Notes: a model not told the origin generated them from the letters alone. A DNA stretch of 64,000 bases from Anticarsia gemmatalis (GCF_050436995.1 NC_134745.1:11470001-11534000), one strand, 5' to 3'; shown: positions 24,669 to 36,962, counted from the stretch's first letter. Translations and numbers: made by a program.

Positions 24669-27600
24669 CGGAAAAAATATCTTGTACGTAACAGTAAAGT
24701 AAATAAGATGAATCTATTTATTTACATTCGAATTAAAATGTTATCTTATTCAATACCCGCCGAGTCAGTGTCAGTAATTTCAGTTGAATTGGCCGTCCTA
24801 TTTACTGAAACGTGTCTCAGTAATTTGCGATAACGTTATCAATGCCTCAATTAGCTTTAGTCAACGGGCCATTCGTATAAATAACTGTGGGTTTCTGAAA
24901 CAATATTATGAGGAAAATAAATTTATTATTATTATACAGAGCTTATTTTGTATACAGTGAAATCACATCAATTTAAACCTCTTTTTCTTTTACTACCAAA
25001 TATTTATGTGATTTCTCGCTAAAAACTGACACTTAATTAATTTTAAAAGTATAATTACGTGACGTTTATTAGACTCCCAAAGTGTACAAATTTAGATTTT
25101 TGATCCACCGCAACCAGGCTTTTGCAATTGACAGTGGCCTGCTCGATACAGCTACTTTATTTTGGAAATACATACACTTAAATTCGCGTAGCATGATTAT
25201 TTTATTATATAAAACAGAACACACTTTGGAATGCCCGACGCTTTGCCGTAGGCATTACTTAAATTCTAGACAATTCGTACAAGCAAAGGTTCTACTAAGT
25301 CAACCAACCACTAAGACACTATTACAGTAAGTAGAAGAACTACTCGGTATAATTAATCGGGCCTCCAGGGAGTAGAGGCCCAGAGGTCTATCAATAAGAT
25401 TGTTCGTGTCCAGCCGAGTGTTTAATTCAACGTTTACCTTGCATGTTAGAGACAGCTAAGTTGGCGAACTGCCATCGGCTACTTAGGGTTGTCTAATCGC
25501 TGTTGCCGAACAATGAATAGCGGAATACTACGGGGTTAAGAACCTTTTCGTGTGGTTTAATATGTGAAATGGTTTATTTAAGTTTCGTTTTGTAGGACTG
25601 ATTTTGTAAAAGTCTGTGTCTGTGACTTGCAGTAGGTAGACAATTTTGGGTCACGCGAAAGGCCTTTTTAAGTTCGATCTATGATCGCCTTATCAGAGAT
25701 ATGGACACATCAGGATTTTTTTACGTAAATAATCTAGTTGACTGGAAAATCTAAATGATGTATCCATCTTAATAAATCTCTTAAAAAACACTCGATTTTA
25801 AGTTATACTCTTAGCTATATCGCTATTCGCTATACATGTAAAAAGTGACAGTACAAAACTTCAGTATACCTTGAAATTGAGTATCGTTGGAGTATTTTTC
25901 CACTAAACAAATAAGTATTTCTGAAAGAAACAGCCCTGACTTAGTACAAATGTTTCATTAAGGTGGCCTGTTCCATTTAACTTGGAAGTTTTAAGGCTCT
26001 GGACACAAGTCGCCTTGTCTCCATCTTGTTTTAGTGGTCGTTAAACAAAGACAGGTAGCTAAGAACAACCCGCAGTTCGGGTGAAAAGTCCTTGCCTTCG
26101 TATATAGAGCCTATATAGAGTAGAAATCCTTCTACTCCTTGAAATGTTCCTTTTGCTGTGTTTTGCATATATTATTATCGAATAAAATTTATTTAGCCTA
26201 TTAATGTGCTATTCCTAGCCAATAGTTTCCTCACGAATTAGAGCAGAGGTAAACCTTGTGTTTCTTGAAATAGTGATGTTACTGAATTTCGGCTGTTTTC
26301 TGTTAAGGTTGGCCGTTGATAACGATTTTTACGTTTAGGGAAAAATATTTGAATTTCAATAGTTAATTAGAAAAAAGTTTTCGAACAAAATTAACACCAG
26401 ACAAAGAGTGTTCGAGGATAAATAATTTTACTTTGAGCCCATTCTTGTTTTGGTTTTTTGAGTTTCTTGATATAGCAGTGATTTTTCATTTACAGGTACT
26501 CTTATTTAAAAATAATTCTATGTACATTTTCATATGCATACACGAATTCCAAAAACGTTTTTATAAACGCACGGCACTCACACATCCGTTTGACAAAAAA
26601 AAAAACAAAAATACATACTCACACTCTATTGGAAAAAGAAGCAATAATTTCCAATATTTCAAAAAAAAAAACAACTACAGCAATGCATAATTAATCAATT
26701 TGTCCTATTTTTATATTTTACGAATATTTTCAAATAATCATATTTCCATTTATTCTTATAAATCAATTCACTTATTCTTCTGTAATCGGAGCGACGGAAA
26801 TACAATTAGGTTATGCTGAACAAAGGTCGCAATCCTTTTTTGTTCCTAACTTTTGTTTGATCATCTTATTACGAAAGTGCGAGTTTCATCCGTTGTTGTT
26901 ATAAGTTAACACGATGAAAGAATTCTCGTTTGAAAGTACTGTATTGGCAAAAAAAAAATGCTACACGACAACGCAGAGAGGGTCCTTTGAAAGGCGTACT
27001 GATCATTATACACAGGTGATGTACCTACTGCAGGAAGGTCAAGTGCATGGTACCTGTAACTGGCAGTCTTATATGACAAGTTATATGGATGTAGTTGAAA
27101 GAAGAGAAGTTTGTTAAGATCGTAACAAGTGGTGTTCTTTGCTACTTACCTATTTCTAAAATTAAATAAAAAAGGAGTGATTTTGTGTATGTATATGTAC
27201 GTATGTATCACCACAATAACCTTATTTAAATCTATTAAAACAAATTTATCCTTTAATCTTTATTACTTAATATCAAACACATTACATAATAACGTTATAA
27301 GCTTAGTCCAGGATAACCCTTCCCCACTCATATCTGTCTTCAATACACAAGAAGGGACGGTAATTTAAACCTTCCAGCTCCCATGGCCCATCCATCTTGT
27401 GTGACGCACTATGAGTTACAACGTTTACTTATTGTGGACGAAAATGGGATTTTTATTGCGCAAGACGTTATTTGTTGTTCTTCAGAACACATTAATGTTT
27501 TAAAACTTTAGCAACTTTGGATCTTTCAAATGTCAGTTTGAAATCTTGGTGTTATTGATATTGTGATTGCTATTCTGCGATCAGTCTTGAAACGAGTAAA

Positions 27601-28591
27601 AGAAAGTCGAAACGGTCGGGTTAAATGTAACAGGTTTCATCAGAATTTACAGATTTTGGATTTCATTGTGACGTTTTCTACCTAAAATATACATTGTTGC
27701 CATATTGCACGTGCATTTAATTTTGTTATAAAAGTATCAATGTGGTTTTGATATAATTAGTACTTGCAAGTTAATTAACACTGTGGGCACTACCTCTATA
27801 ATAGGTACTTGTAATCCAGTAAAGCTCTTTCGATATTTATTATTATTCATTGACCAACTGACCTGCGGCACGCTTTCATATTTTTGTATCTCCTATTTCA
27901 CCCACTTTTACGTGGATTTCAGTTTACTTTATTTCCGTTTAGGACCCGTTGCATTATAATTATATACATACATATACAAACTGCGGGTTTAAAACCGTTC
28001 TATTTTTCTTTTGACATAAAAGTAGTTGGGACATAAAAGTTAGCAGGCAGACTCTCGCTTTCAAATTACTGTCAACTTCGTTTTTTTTTTATTTAAAGTT
28101 ACTCACGGCTTCTCACTGGCCAGTACGACGCCGTGACGGTTTCTTAAATCTCACATTCTCAAACTTAATAACCCAACAAGTGATAGAGTTATCCATCCAT
28201 ATTGAAGTACATTAGCTCCTCAACCCGCATCCGGGATGGCCAACATTGAATGATTGATTGACCACACTGGACGGACGTGTTTTTATTACTGTTAGGGTAA
28301 TGTTTCTGCGTTGCGTACTGTTTCATATTGGTCGGAGTTTTTGTAGACGGTTGATTGAGGGTTAAACGCTGGGGTGTTTTGTTCGAAAGCTTCAAGTAAG
28401 GTTGTGGGAATATTTTTTGAGTACATATCCTATACTCATATAATGAAGCTTGGCTTTGTTTTATACACGTTATAATAGGATATAACTGAACCGTATAGAG
28501 TACGTAAATAAAGATTTGAACTTTCGATTAGCGAGCGTTTGACATTATAATTATGAGACAATAAAAGTTCCTGTGAAGCACGCTAGTGGGG

Positions 28592-28653
28592 CTGATTGGG
28601 TTGTAATACAAAAATTGGCAATCTGATTGGGTTGTAATACAAAAATTGGCAAT
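28592..28653. repeat. Exact 31-bp tandem duplication
   Basis: The unit starting CTGATTGGGTTGTAATAC occurs twice with no spacer (28592-28622 and 28623-28653). It looks like a young local duplication; no feature surrounds it. Confidence 0.9.
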
Positions 28654-29282
28654 AGATACCGGTTATCTGTAGTAGACTATCAATTTGAATATAAATTTAC
28701 ATCTAATTAAAAAAATCTATACTTAATTATATTATATTTTATGTTATTTTCTCAAGCTATGTAAACTTAATACAAAATCCTACACTAACCAACATTTACA
28801 AAACTAATTTAATACTCCGAGATTAAACTCACAAATCTTTTTTACTCCAAAACTATAATTGAAAGTTTCTCGTTCTCTTCAAAAGTGATTTAATATTAAT
28901 TATATTCAGCTTTACTTTGCCAAGTACTGAAAGGGTCGATGTGGTTTGAAAGTCTAAGAGATTATTTCCTCAAGTCGATAGGACTCGTGATGTTATCGGC
29001 TGGAGATGATTCAATGCCATTTATATAAAGGGAAGTTGGAAAGCGTTTATTACTTAGATCAAAGTAATCTATTTATAGCAATGAATAAAAAATTGGTCAA
29101 TAATAAATGTCGATGTGTACGAAAAAATATGCTAAATTATGCAAAAAATGATACATAAAGTGTAATAAATCATTATGTCCTACTTGAAATCATTCGACAG
29201 ATCAGTGTGGTTAAAAAAGTTCATTGAAACGCTGCATTTGGTTACGAAAGAAGAAAATATAAATGCATAATATTTTTACTCA

Positions 29283-29515
29283 TCAACCTAGCCTTTCTTC
29301 CGACTATGTTGGAGTCGGCTTCCAGTCTCACCGGATGCAGCTAAATACCAATGTATTACATGGAGCGACTACCTGTCGGACCAACACAACTTGGTTACCT
29401 GGGTTATTCGAAACACGCAGGAGGTCGATATGTATAAGATGGAGACTCATCCAACAGACCAATCTCGGGCAAGCGTAGCTTAACCTCAGAGATCGATTCA
29501 CGCGGCGGTTTACCT
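29283..29515 (-). mobile_element. 5S-derived SINE-like repeat (second family), internally deleted
   Basis: The minus strand carries the 5S-like 'CTCTGAGGTTAAGCTACGC' block (plus strand about 29470-29495) and the 3' end 'GGAAGCCGACTCCAACATAG'. Much of the central body present in the neighbouring plus-strand copy (29602-29972) is absent. The two copies form an inverted pair about 85 bp apart. Confidence 0.6.
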
Positions 29516-29601
29516 TAGTGCGAAACACAAAGGTTAAGCGTTCTTAAAATCTACCAGACGGAAACTAGGAATAAAAATAAGACACACATCCATTACAGAA
29601 C

Positions 29602-29972
29602 TTGAGGAGCTCGTGGCTTAGTTAACGACAGCCGCGCCGATCGATCTCTGAGGTTAAGCTACGCTTGCCGAGAGCGTTCTGTGGATGGGTGACCATCTAA
29701 CACGTATCGAGTTCCTCCGTGTTTCGGAAGGCACGTTAAATTGTGGGTCCCGGCTGTCATTTTCGAAGATCTTTGACAGTCGTTAACAGTAGTCAGAAGC
29801 TTGAAAGTCTGACAACCAGTCTTACCGAAGGGTATCGTGTTAAATCCCAGGTAACTGGGTTGTGGAGGTCAGATAGGCAGTCGCTCCATGTAAAACACTG
29901 GTATTCAGCTGCATCCGGTGAGATTGGAAGCCGACTCCAACATAGTTTGGAAAAAGGCTAAGCTGATGATGA
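29602..29972 (+). mobile_element. 5S-derived SINE-like repeat (second family), near full length
   Basis: The head runs 'GAGGAGCTCGTGGCTTAGTT', then a 5S-like segment (CGATC, TGAGGTTAAGCTACG, GTGGATGGGTGACC at about 29640-29697). The body contains 'GTTTCGGAAGGCACGTTAAA', 'GATCTTTGACAGTCGTTAAC' and 'GTAACTGGGTTGTGGAGGTC'. The 3' end is 'AGCCGACTCCAACATAG...GATGATGAT'. This is a very common lepidopteran repeat; the 5S kinship is my reading of the head. It differs from the family at 17494-17731 in body and tail. Confidence 0.65.
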
Positions 29973-31102
29973 TCCATTGCTGAAAATTGAGATACATCAA
30001 GCCTTATCAAAAGCGCCTAAACTTCCTTTACATAACTCATATCTGCCAAACAGTTGTTCTAGAAATATTCCTCAGATAATTATCCAATACAATTTCCTAA
30101 TAGTGAAATGATAACAATAGACAGATTAATTAAACCGTCATCTGAAGCGTTAAATCTGAAGGGAGTAGACTAAATCTTCTTTGGATGATTACGATGTCAA
30201 TTAAGTTTACAATAATAAATACAATGGGTACTAATTTAGTCTCAGTTGAGATATATTCGTACTACCTTGTTTATATAATACAGTTATTATATAATAAAGT
30301 TATTATATACATCCTAAAGATAACTTTAGGACGTACATAACGTAGGATTTATCTAAATATATCCAAGGAAACCTTGGATCTAGAGTTAAATAGGAAACGA
30401 AATAGCGAAACAAAATCTCAATTTTTTTTATATAAATAAGTATATTAATACTGTATATATTACATGGTGGTTGTGGCAAGTGTGCCGGAGTGGCTAAGGT
30501 GGACTAGTGTTGAACACTTTATGAGTTCGTTCCTTACAGAAAGCATATATATAATTAATTTCAAAGCATACTTGATTCGTTCTACAGCTTGACACATCAT
30601 TTTTATGATTATTCCTCCAATATCAACAACTAAAGATGCATATGCCAAGTTAATGAGAAACATATTATGTTACAACTCTAAAATAATTGGACTGTATCCA
30701 AAGGAATCAGTAACATTTTATCTGAAAGAAAGAAAAAGAGTATCTCTAGTCTTTATTTGATTACACAAACAAATCTTGTAACACCACACCTAACTTTTGT
30801 TCTAATCTGCTTTATTCTCCTTAATCCATTCTTACAAGTTGTGTTTAAGAACCTTTTACAGTCTCACATAAGGTGTTGATAGCTTCTAGCCTCGTATATT
30901 TTTATGACCGCAATAAATACTGAAAACGTCATTCTTTACCCTAGTTTATTAGCTTCTTTTAGGAGTTTCTCTCGTATAGTGAAGACAGTCAATAAATTGG
31001 TTATTGAAGCATGAAATGTACTGTTGTTGATTTAGTGCAGAACTATAGGTTTGTCTATAAAACACGCAGAGACGTATCTATAGATTGATTGGTAGTTTAT
31101 AT
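29973..31102. other. Non-coding left flank of the Helitron array
   Basis: AT-rich. A box-A-like 'GTGCCGGAGTGGCTAAGG' at about 30482-30500 could be a decayed SINE head. A CCTAAAG/CTTTAGG foldback lies near 30313-30331. No gene recognised. Confidence 0.5.
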
Positions 31103-33569
31103 TCAAGAGATTGAGATCGGAAATGAATTCATTGTACCATATTGCCCGCTGCTATCACGAATTTTCGAAACACATGCAAACGTTGAGAGTTGTCATTCGG
31201 CCAAATCAATCAAATATTTGTGCAAGTACGTCACAAAAGGCAGCGACATGGCTGTGTTTGGTATTGCGTCGGAAAATGCGAATGACGAAATCAGCAACTT
31301 CCAAATGGGCAGATACGTCAGTACTAATGAAGCACTGTGGCGATTATTGTCATTTCAAATTCATGAAAGATATCCCACAGTTGTACATTTAGCAGTGCAT
31401 TTGGAAAATGGCCAAAGAGTTTACTTCACTGAGGCTAATGCCGCACAACGAGCTGAGAGACCACCATCGACAACATTGACTAGCTTCTTTTCAATGTGTG
31501 AAACAGATCCATTCGCAGCGACGCTGATGTACGTTGAAATGCCCAAGTATTACACTTGGAATCAATCAACAAAGAAATTCCAACGTCGCAAACAAGGCAC
31601 CCCAGTTCCAGATTGGCCACAGGTGTTTTCCTCTGATGCACTAGGTCGTATGTATACTGTTCATCCTAGAAATGATGAATGTTTTTATTTGCGACTGCTG
31701 TTGGTAAATGTACGTGGACCAAAATCATTTGCGCATTTGAAAACTGTGAATGGCCACCAATGCCAAACATATCGAGAAGCATGTCAACTATTGGGTTTGC
31801 TGGAGAACGATTCTCATTGGGATTTAACACTTGCCGATTCAGTTGTTTCATCAAATGCGTACCAAATACGAACGCTGTTCGCAATTATCATCACCACATG
31901 TTTTCCTTCACAACCAATGCAGTTATGGAACAAATACAAAGACGACATATGTGAAGATATCTTGCATCGTTTGCGCATTCAAACGAATAATCCTGACATG
32001 CAAATAACCGATGAAATCTACAATGAAGGATTGATTCTGATTGAGGATCAATGCTTGACTATTGCAAACAAGCTACTGATTGAAGTAGGAATGATTGCGC
32101 CAAATCGATCGATGCACGATGCATTCAACCAAGAATTAAATCGAGAGCTGCAATACAATGTTGATACATTTCAGGAATTTGTTCAAAATAATGTGCCGTT
32201 ACTGAATGAACAGCAAAAACAAGTATACGAAACATTAATACAAGCGGTGGACAATAATACTGGTGGTCTATTCTTCCTGGACGCACCTGGAGGGACAGGG
32301 AAAACATTTGTCATTTCATTGATTTTGGCCACTATTCGATCAAGATGTGACATAGCTTTGGCGTTAGCATCATCTGGAATTGCGGCGACTCTTCTAGATG
32401 GCGGTCGTACTGCACATTCTGCGCTTAAGTTGCCACTCAATTTAAACACAATTGATACTCCAACATGCAATATTTCCCGATCCAGTGCAATGGCAAAATT
32501 GTTGATGCAATGCAAGCTCATTGTTTGGGATGAGTGCACAATGGCACATAAAAAATCACTTGAAGCACTTAACTTGACACTGAAGGATCTTCGGCGAAAT
32601 AACAACATCTTTGGCGGCTTGATGATATTGTTGGCAGGCGATTTCAGGCAGACTTTGCCAGTAATTCCCCGTGGAACGCCTGCAGATGAATTGAATGCTT
32701 GCCTGAAGGCATCACCTTTATGGAATAACGTAAAAACATTATCGCTAACCATTAATATGAGAGTTCAACTTCAAAATGATCAAAGTGCTGCACAATTTTC
32801 CAAACAATTGTTAGCTGTTGGAAATGGAAAAGTCCCAGTTGATGCGACATCTGGATTAATTACTCTTACCAACGACTTTTGTCGATTTGTAGACTCTCAA
32901 TTAGCTCTTATTGAAAATGTTTTTCCAAACATTAGTGAGAATTATCAGAATTATGCTTGGTTAAGTGAACGAGCAATTCTTGCCGCAAAGAATAATGATG
33001 TACACGCACTGAATTTCACCATTCAATCAAAAATAGCAGGCGATTTGGTGACATACAAATCCGTTGATTCTATAACAAATCTCGATGAAGTAGTAAATTA
33101 TCCGACGGAGTTTTTGAACTCTCTGGAGTTACCAGGATTTCCACCACATAACTTGCAACTCAAAGTTGGTACAGTTATTATGATATTGCGTAATTTGAAT
33201 CCACCGCGACTTTGCAACGGTACTCGACTTGCGGTAAAAAGACTTATGTCGAATTTGATTGAGGCAACCATCATTAACGGAAAGTACGCAGGTGAAAATG
33301 TATGTATTCCTCGAATACCAATGATTCCGACCGATCTTCCGTTTGACTTCAAACGATTACAATTTCCAGTTCGCCTTGCGTTCGCAATGACAATTAACAA
33401 GTCGCAAGGCCAATCGCTTAGTGTTTGCGGGATAAATTTAGAGAATCATTGTTTTTCACATGGACAGTTATACGTTGCGTGTTCACGAGTTGGTAAACCA
33501 TCCGCTTTGTTTGTGTTAACGTCAGACCAAAAAACAAAAAATGTGGTTTACCAAAGAGCACTTCAATGA
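31103..33569 (+). pseudogene. Helitron copy A, detached helicase half of the Rep-helicase gene
   Basis: The frame stays open for the whole helicase region: catalytic-tyrosine segment IKYLCKYVTKG, Walker A GGTGKT, Walker B-like DEC, GDFRQTLPV, INKSQGQSL and YVACSR, then the same stop as copy B. It lacks the first 615 residues (zinc-binding N-terminus and HUH histidines), which lie on the other strand at 33884-35949. The few codons before 31103 come from flanking DNA, so no genuine start or promoter is evident. Compared with B it has P for Q (in PPSTTL) and K for N (in IANKLL). It cannot encode a working relaxase, though a Pif1-like helicase fragment could be made if transcribed. Confidence 0.85.
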
Positions 33570-33883
33570 ATCTTCGAATAATTTGCGGACACGTATAACG
33601 CTTCGATTCAGTATTTACTTTGGATTCACTTTCATATACTTAGAGAAGTTCAACTAAATGACACTTCATTTTTGTATTCAAAATGAATTCATTACTGTTG
33701 TGAAATGCAATATTTTTTTCCTTTTCAAATATAAAACATAAAAAAATGTTTCTTCATCTCTTAATCACAAAACGAAATGTTACATAAAACGAAGCCATTT
33801 GGTGGCGAAACGGAGTTCGCCGGGTTTGCTAGTGTATGTATAAATCTATTAAGGTTAACTCAGTAAAAACCGGAGCGAGCAGC
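31103..33883. repeat. Left arm of a 2,781-bp inverted repeat (right arm 36883-39663)
   Basis: Position p here pairs with 70766 minus p in copy B. For example, the stop codon region 33569 pairs with 37197, and the 3' hairpin 33804-33821 pairs with 36945-36962. The arms are nearly identical and enclose a 2,999-bp spacer (33884-36882), so a single transcript across the region could fold into a long duplex. Confidence 0.9.
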
Positions 33884-35949
33884 TTTTGAACTTTGACTTT
33901 AATAGTTCGACCATTATCTTCTTTTGAACGCCGACGATAAACTGGATATCCATCGTGCCCTGTGACTGTTTCAGCAACTAACGGTCGCGGATATCGTTTT
34001 GTGCACTTTCCATCAGCCATGCAAGGCGATAATGGATTCAAAGCACCGCACGGTCCATGCACCATCTGCGTCGTCACAATGTCGTGTAGATGGGGATCAG
34101 TGACTGGATCAGGAATTTCAGCTGATATGATGTCATCCACTTCATTTGAATGTAATTTGTTCAGCAACCAAATTAGGATATGAGCATGCGGTAGTCCACG
34201 CTTCTGCCATTCCACCGAGTACATATAACAACGTGTGTCACCAAAAACTCGATACTTAGTATGCACATCCATCATAACCTTGAGTTTTTGCTGAAATACT
34301 CTGGCGATTATGTCATGGCGATCTTGCGGTTTTTGTCCCGGTTCCATCTCACGTTCAATTTCCATCCACTTCGGATTGCAAGTGAACGTAATAAACAAAT
34401 CCGGAGTTCCATAATTTCGCACGTACGTCATAGCGTCTTGAGCGTATTCGTGCATGTGGCGTGGGCTTCCGATATATGATGATGGAAGAATCGTCAGACG
34501 TCCAACATTCTGAACATCGCCATCTGAATGAATAGCATCACGCAAGTGTATATAGTCCTCAGATCGTAGCTTTGCCTGATTGTATCGGATGAACGCTAAA
34601 CGTTCGGTCTCGACTTTGACATACATGTCGACAGCGAATTGCTGGAATAGCCGACGGCACTTCAGAATGACATTCTCCTCATGTGTACGAATCATCAAAC
34701 GATACGCATAGTAATTCATTGCGCTTAGATTTTTATTCGTTGATACACCTGAAAATGCAAAATTAAATGAATTGTTAATAGAAACCAATAATAGCAATAT
34801 AATTAGTGTGTGAATATTTTACCTGTAATTGGATCGACCATCTTCAACGTGATGTCGTATCCGTCTTGCCCTTGCCAATAAATGATTGGATATTGTAACG
34901 CATCGTACAAACGATGTGTCTCGTTTACACGATGCATGATATTGCTTCTTCGCTGAACGACAATGTCTCGCGATTTAGTTGGATCGCCAACAATAATTGC
35001 AGCAACATCATTAACGGTGGGTGCATTGAATCTTCGCACGTGTTCACCTGTTGGGGTACAATCCGCTCTTATGACAAATTTGTGCGTATCCGATGGCATT
35101 TGTTCCAATGCTGTTTTGAACATATTAACCACAGCGTTATTAGCGTGAAAAAATGCTTGCAACTGTTCTATAATTCGTCTCTTTAACTGTTGTGTTCCCT
35201 GTATATTGCAACGCACATTCAGCTGATCCACCATCGACGAAATAAAATATATTTGCAGAAATTGATGCGGCTCATCCGGTGATGGCACCATTGAACCATG
35301 CAAATGATATATTTGTCCTTGTATCTGTAATTGCAAACAATCATTTGTTGAAGAATACGGTGTAACTTCTGATCGTGTGATGGTGTAGTGTTTGGTGTAT
35401 ATGTAGTTTTTATTGTTGCAATTCATTTTGTTAGTGTGAGTGATTGGTTCTGTGTGTTGTATCTTTTACCTTGCAAGTCGGCATAAAGCCGCCTTCTCGA
35501 ATGATATTAGCTCCAAAGGAAGTCATGCGAAAGCAGTTATTGTATTCAAGGATGTGTTGAAGAAAATGGTAGGAATCGTGATCACTTCCATCGAACAATT
35601 GTTTCAGTGGCTGTGGTGGTGTAAGTAATGGATCCAGTTTGACTTTTCCACTTGCGCAACACAATCCAGCCGTTTCTCTTTTAAACTTTAACGCATTACA
35701 ATATCGGCATACAGTCGTCATTGGTCCAATATCTAAATTTTCATCATTACTGTAGTTCGCAGTGGGATCATATTGGAATGCCAAGCGATTGTATGATGCC
35801 AATGATCTTCGTGTGCTCACGCGCTGTCTTAATCGGGCATTTTCTCTTATTATATTTTGTCTTACTTCGCTTAAGTTCTGTGAATACACTTGTTGCTGGC
35901 TTGCATGTCTTGTGCGGCGGCCGATGTTCGCACGTCGTCCTCTAGGCAT
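33884..35949 (-). pseudogene. Helitron copy A, relaxase half of the Rep-helicase gene
   Basis: Exon 1 is 35470-35949, exon 2 is 34823-35324, and the part of exon 3 left of the break is 33884-34748. The introns (35325-35469 and 34749-34822) have the same GT-AG ends as in copy B. It encodes the N-terminal CRYC...CC zinc-binding motif and the HUH motif LPHAHILIWL, then breaks after VKVQ. The frame runs on into inverted flanking DNA for 18 residues (KLLAPVFTELTL...) and stops. The catalytic tyrosines and the whole helicase are missing, so the product should be inactive, or at most a dominant-negative DNA-binding fragment. Confidence 0.85.
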
Positions 35950-36704
35950 TTTGGACTATGGACAGAGTAGTGAATTTAACCTCAAATGCACGATCCACAT
36001 AATTTACACAGTTTAACTTACCACCTTAAAGACAAAATGCCTGCTGTTGAAATCGAATAAAAATCTGCACAATACACGTAATTGATTTGTTGGTTTCCAA
36101 TTAAAATGTTAGGAAACGAATAACTTATATTTTTTACTTTTTTGAACACAATACCGTTTTTTCACATGAAATTCTCTGTCAAACAATATATCACGCACCG
36201 GCACCATCTACAATGAGTAGCTGTCAAATAAAAATATTAAAAGAAATACGATACAAATATTGGTATGTAGTACATGCTATGTATCAGAGATGGCGCTGTA
36301 TGAGAAGTCGTCAAGCGGCCGATGTTCGCACGTCGTCCTCTAGGCATTTTGGACTATGGACAGAGTAGTGAATTTAACCTCAAATGCACGATCCACATAA
36401 TTTACACAGTTTAACTTACCACCTTAAAGACAAAATGCCTGCTGTTGAAATCGAATAAAAATCTGCACAATACACGTAATTGATTTGTTGGTTTCCAATT
36501 AAAATGTTAGGAAACGAATAACTTATATTTTTTACTTTTTTGAACACAATACCGTTTTTTCACATGAAATTCTCTGTCAAACAATATATCACGCACCGGC
36601 ACCATCTACAATGAGTAGCTGTCAAATAAAAATATTAAAAGAAATACGATACAAATATTGGTATGTAGTACATGCTATGTATCAGAGATGGCGCTGTATG
36701 AGAA
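35917..36704. repeat. Two direct 390-bp repeats in copy A leader
   Basis: Units 35917-36306 and 36315-36704 are separated by the 8-base filler GTCGTCAA and appear identical by eye. They contain the leader and first 11 codons of the Rep gene. Identical to the arrangement in copy B (41697-42484), so the duplication predates the A/B duplication. Confidence 0.85.
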
Positions 36705-36879
36705 AAATGATTTTCTCTGTTTTTTCGCCTTTCTGTTGAATTTTTTCCTGAATTTTCTTTGCTATAAACCTCGCGGAGCTCGAGACCTTTCCAACGAATC
36801 CAAAACCGTGGAAATCGGTTCGTGCGTTCTGGAGTTATAGCGTCAGGAAGGAAAACCCGACTTATTTTTATATAGTAGA

Positions 36880-36933
36880 CTAGCTGCTCGCTCCGGTTTT
36901 TACTGAGTTAACCTTAATAGATTTATACATACA
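36880..36933 (-). other. 54-bp tail between copy B's 3' end and copy A's 5' end
   Basis: On the minus strand it follows B's terminal CTAG with TGTATGTATAAATC and ends ...AGCGAGCAGCTAG, directly joined to A's TCTACTATA. All but 3 bases of it recur, inverted, after A's own CTAG (33833-33883). It is therefore part of the repeated 5,780-bp unit. It offers a second CTAG terminus but no convincing hairpin (only GGTT/AACC). Confidence 0.8.
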
Positions 36934-36962
36934 CTAGCAAACCCGGCGAACTCCGTTTCGCC
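36934..36962 (-). other. Helitron 3' terminus: hairpin plus CTAG
   Basis: The stem GGCGAA/TTCGCC with loop ACGGAG is followed by GGGTTTG and CTAG. In Helitrons this structure marks where rolling-circle strand transfer ends. It is also present in copy A on the plus strand (33804-33832). Confidence 0.85.

Larger units (their letters stand above)
24321..29282. other. Non-coding stretch downstream of the host gene
   Basis: Holds a SINE fragment (24500-24668) and a 31-bp tandem duplication (28592-28653), both listed. A moderately GC-rich patch at about 25360-25560 includes a GGGCCTC/GAGGCCC foldback. Poly-A tracts occur near 26600 and 26660. No gene is supported; frames such as those near 25082-25330 and 26914-27368 have no recognisable family. 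Confidence 0.5.
31103..36879 (-). mobile_element. Helitron copy A, rearranged: 3' half inverted in place
   Basis: The minus-strand 5' end TCTACTATATAAAAATAAG begins at 36879. From there to 33884 the sequence equals copy B shifted by exactly 5,780 bp. At 33884 the match stops in the middle of Rep exon 3. The remainder of the element plus 51 bp of its downstream tail follows in opposite orientation (31103-33883), so A's CTAG end lies on the plus strand at 33829-33832. Both break positions are clean, with 1 bp of shared sequence. Only a few substitutions separate A from B: for example C at 31465 faces A on B's coding strand (39301), and G at 32072 faces T (38694). Both change an amino acid. The copies are therefore very young. 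Confidence 0.9.

Noticed and set aside
32183..32752. Long open frame (189 codons) on the strand opposite the helicase, repeated at 38014-38583
   Set aside because: It is an antisense shadow of the conserved helicase domain and shows no family features of its own.
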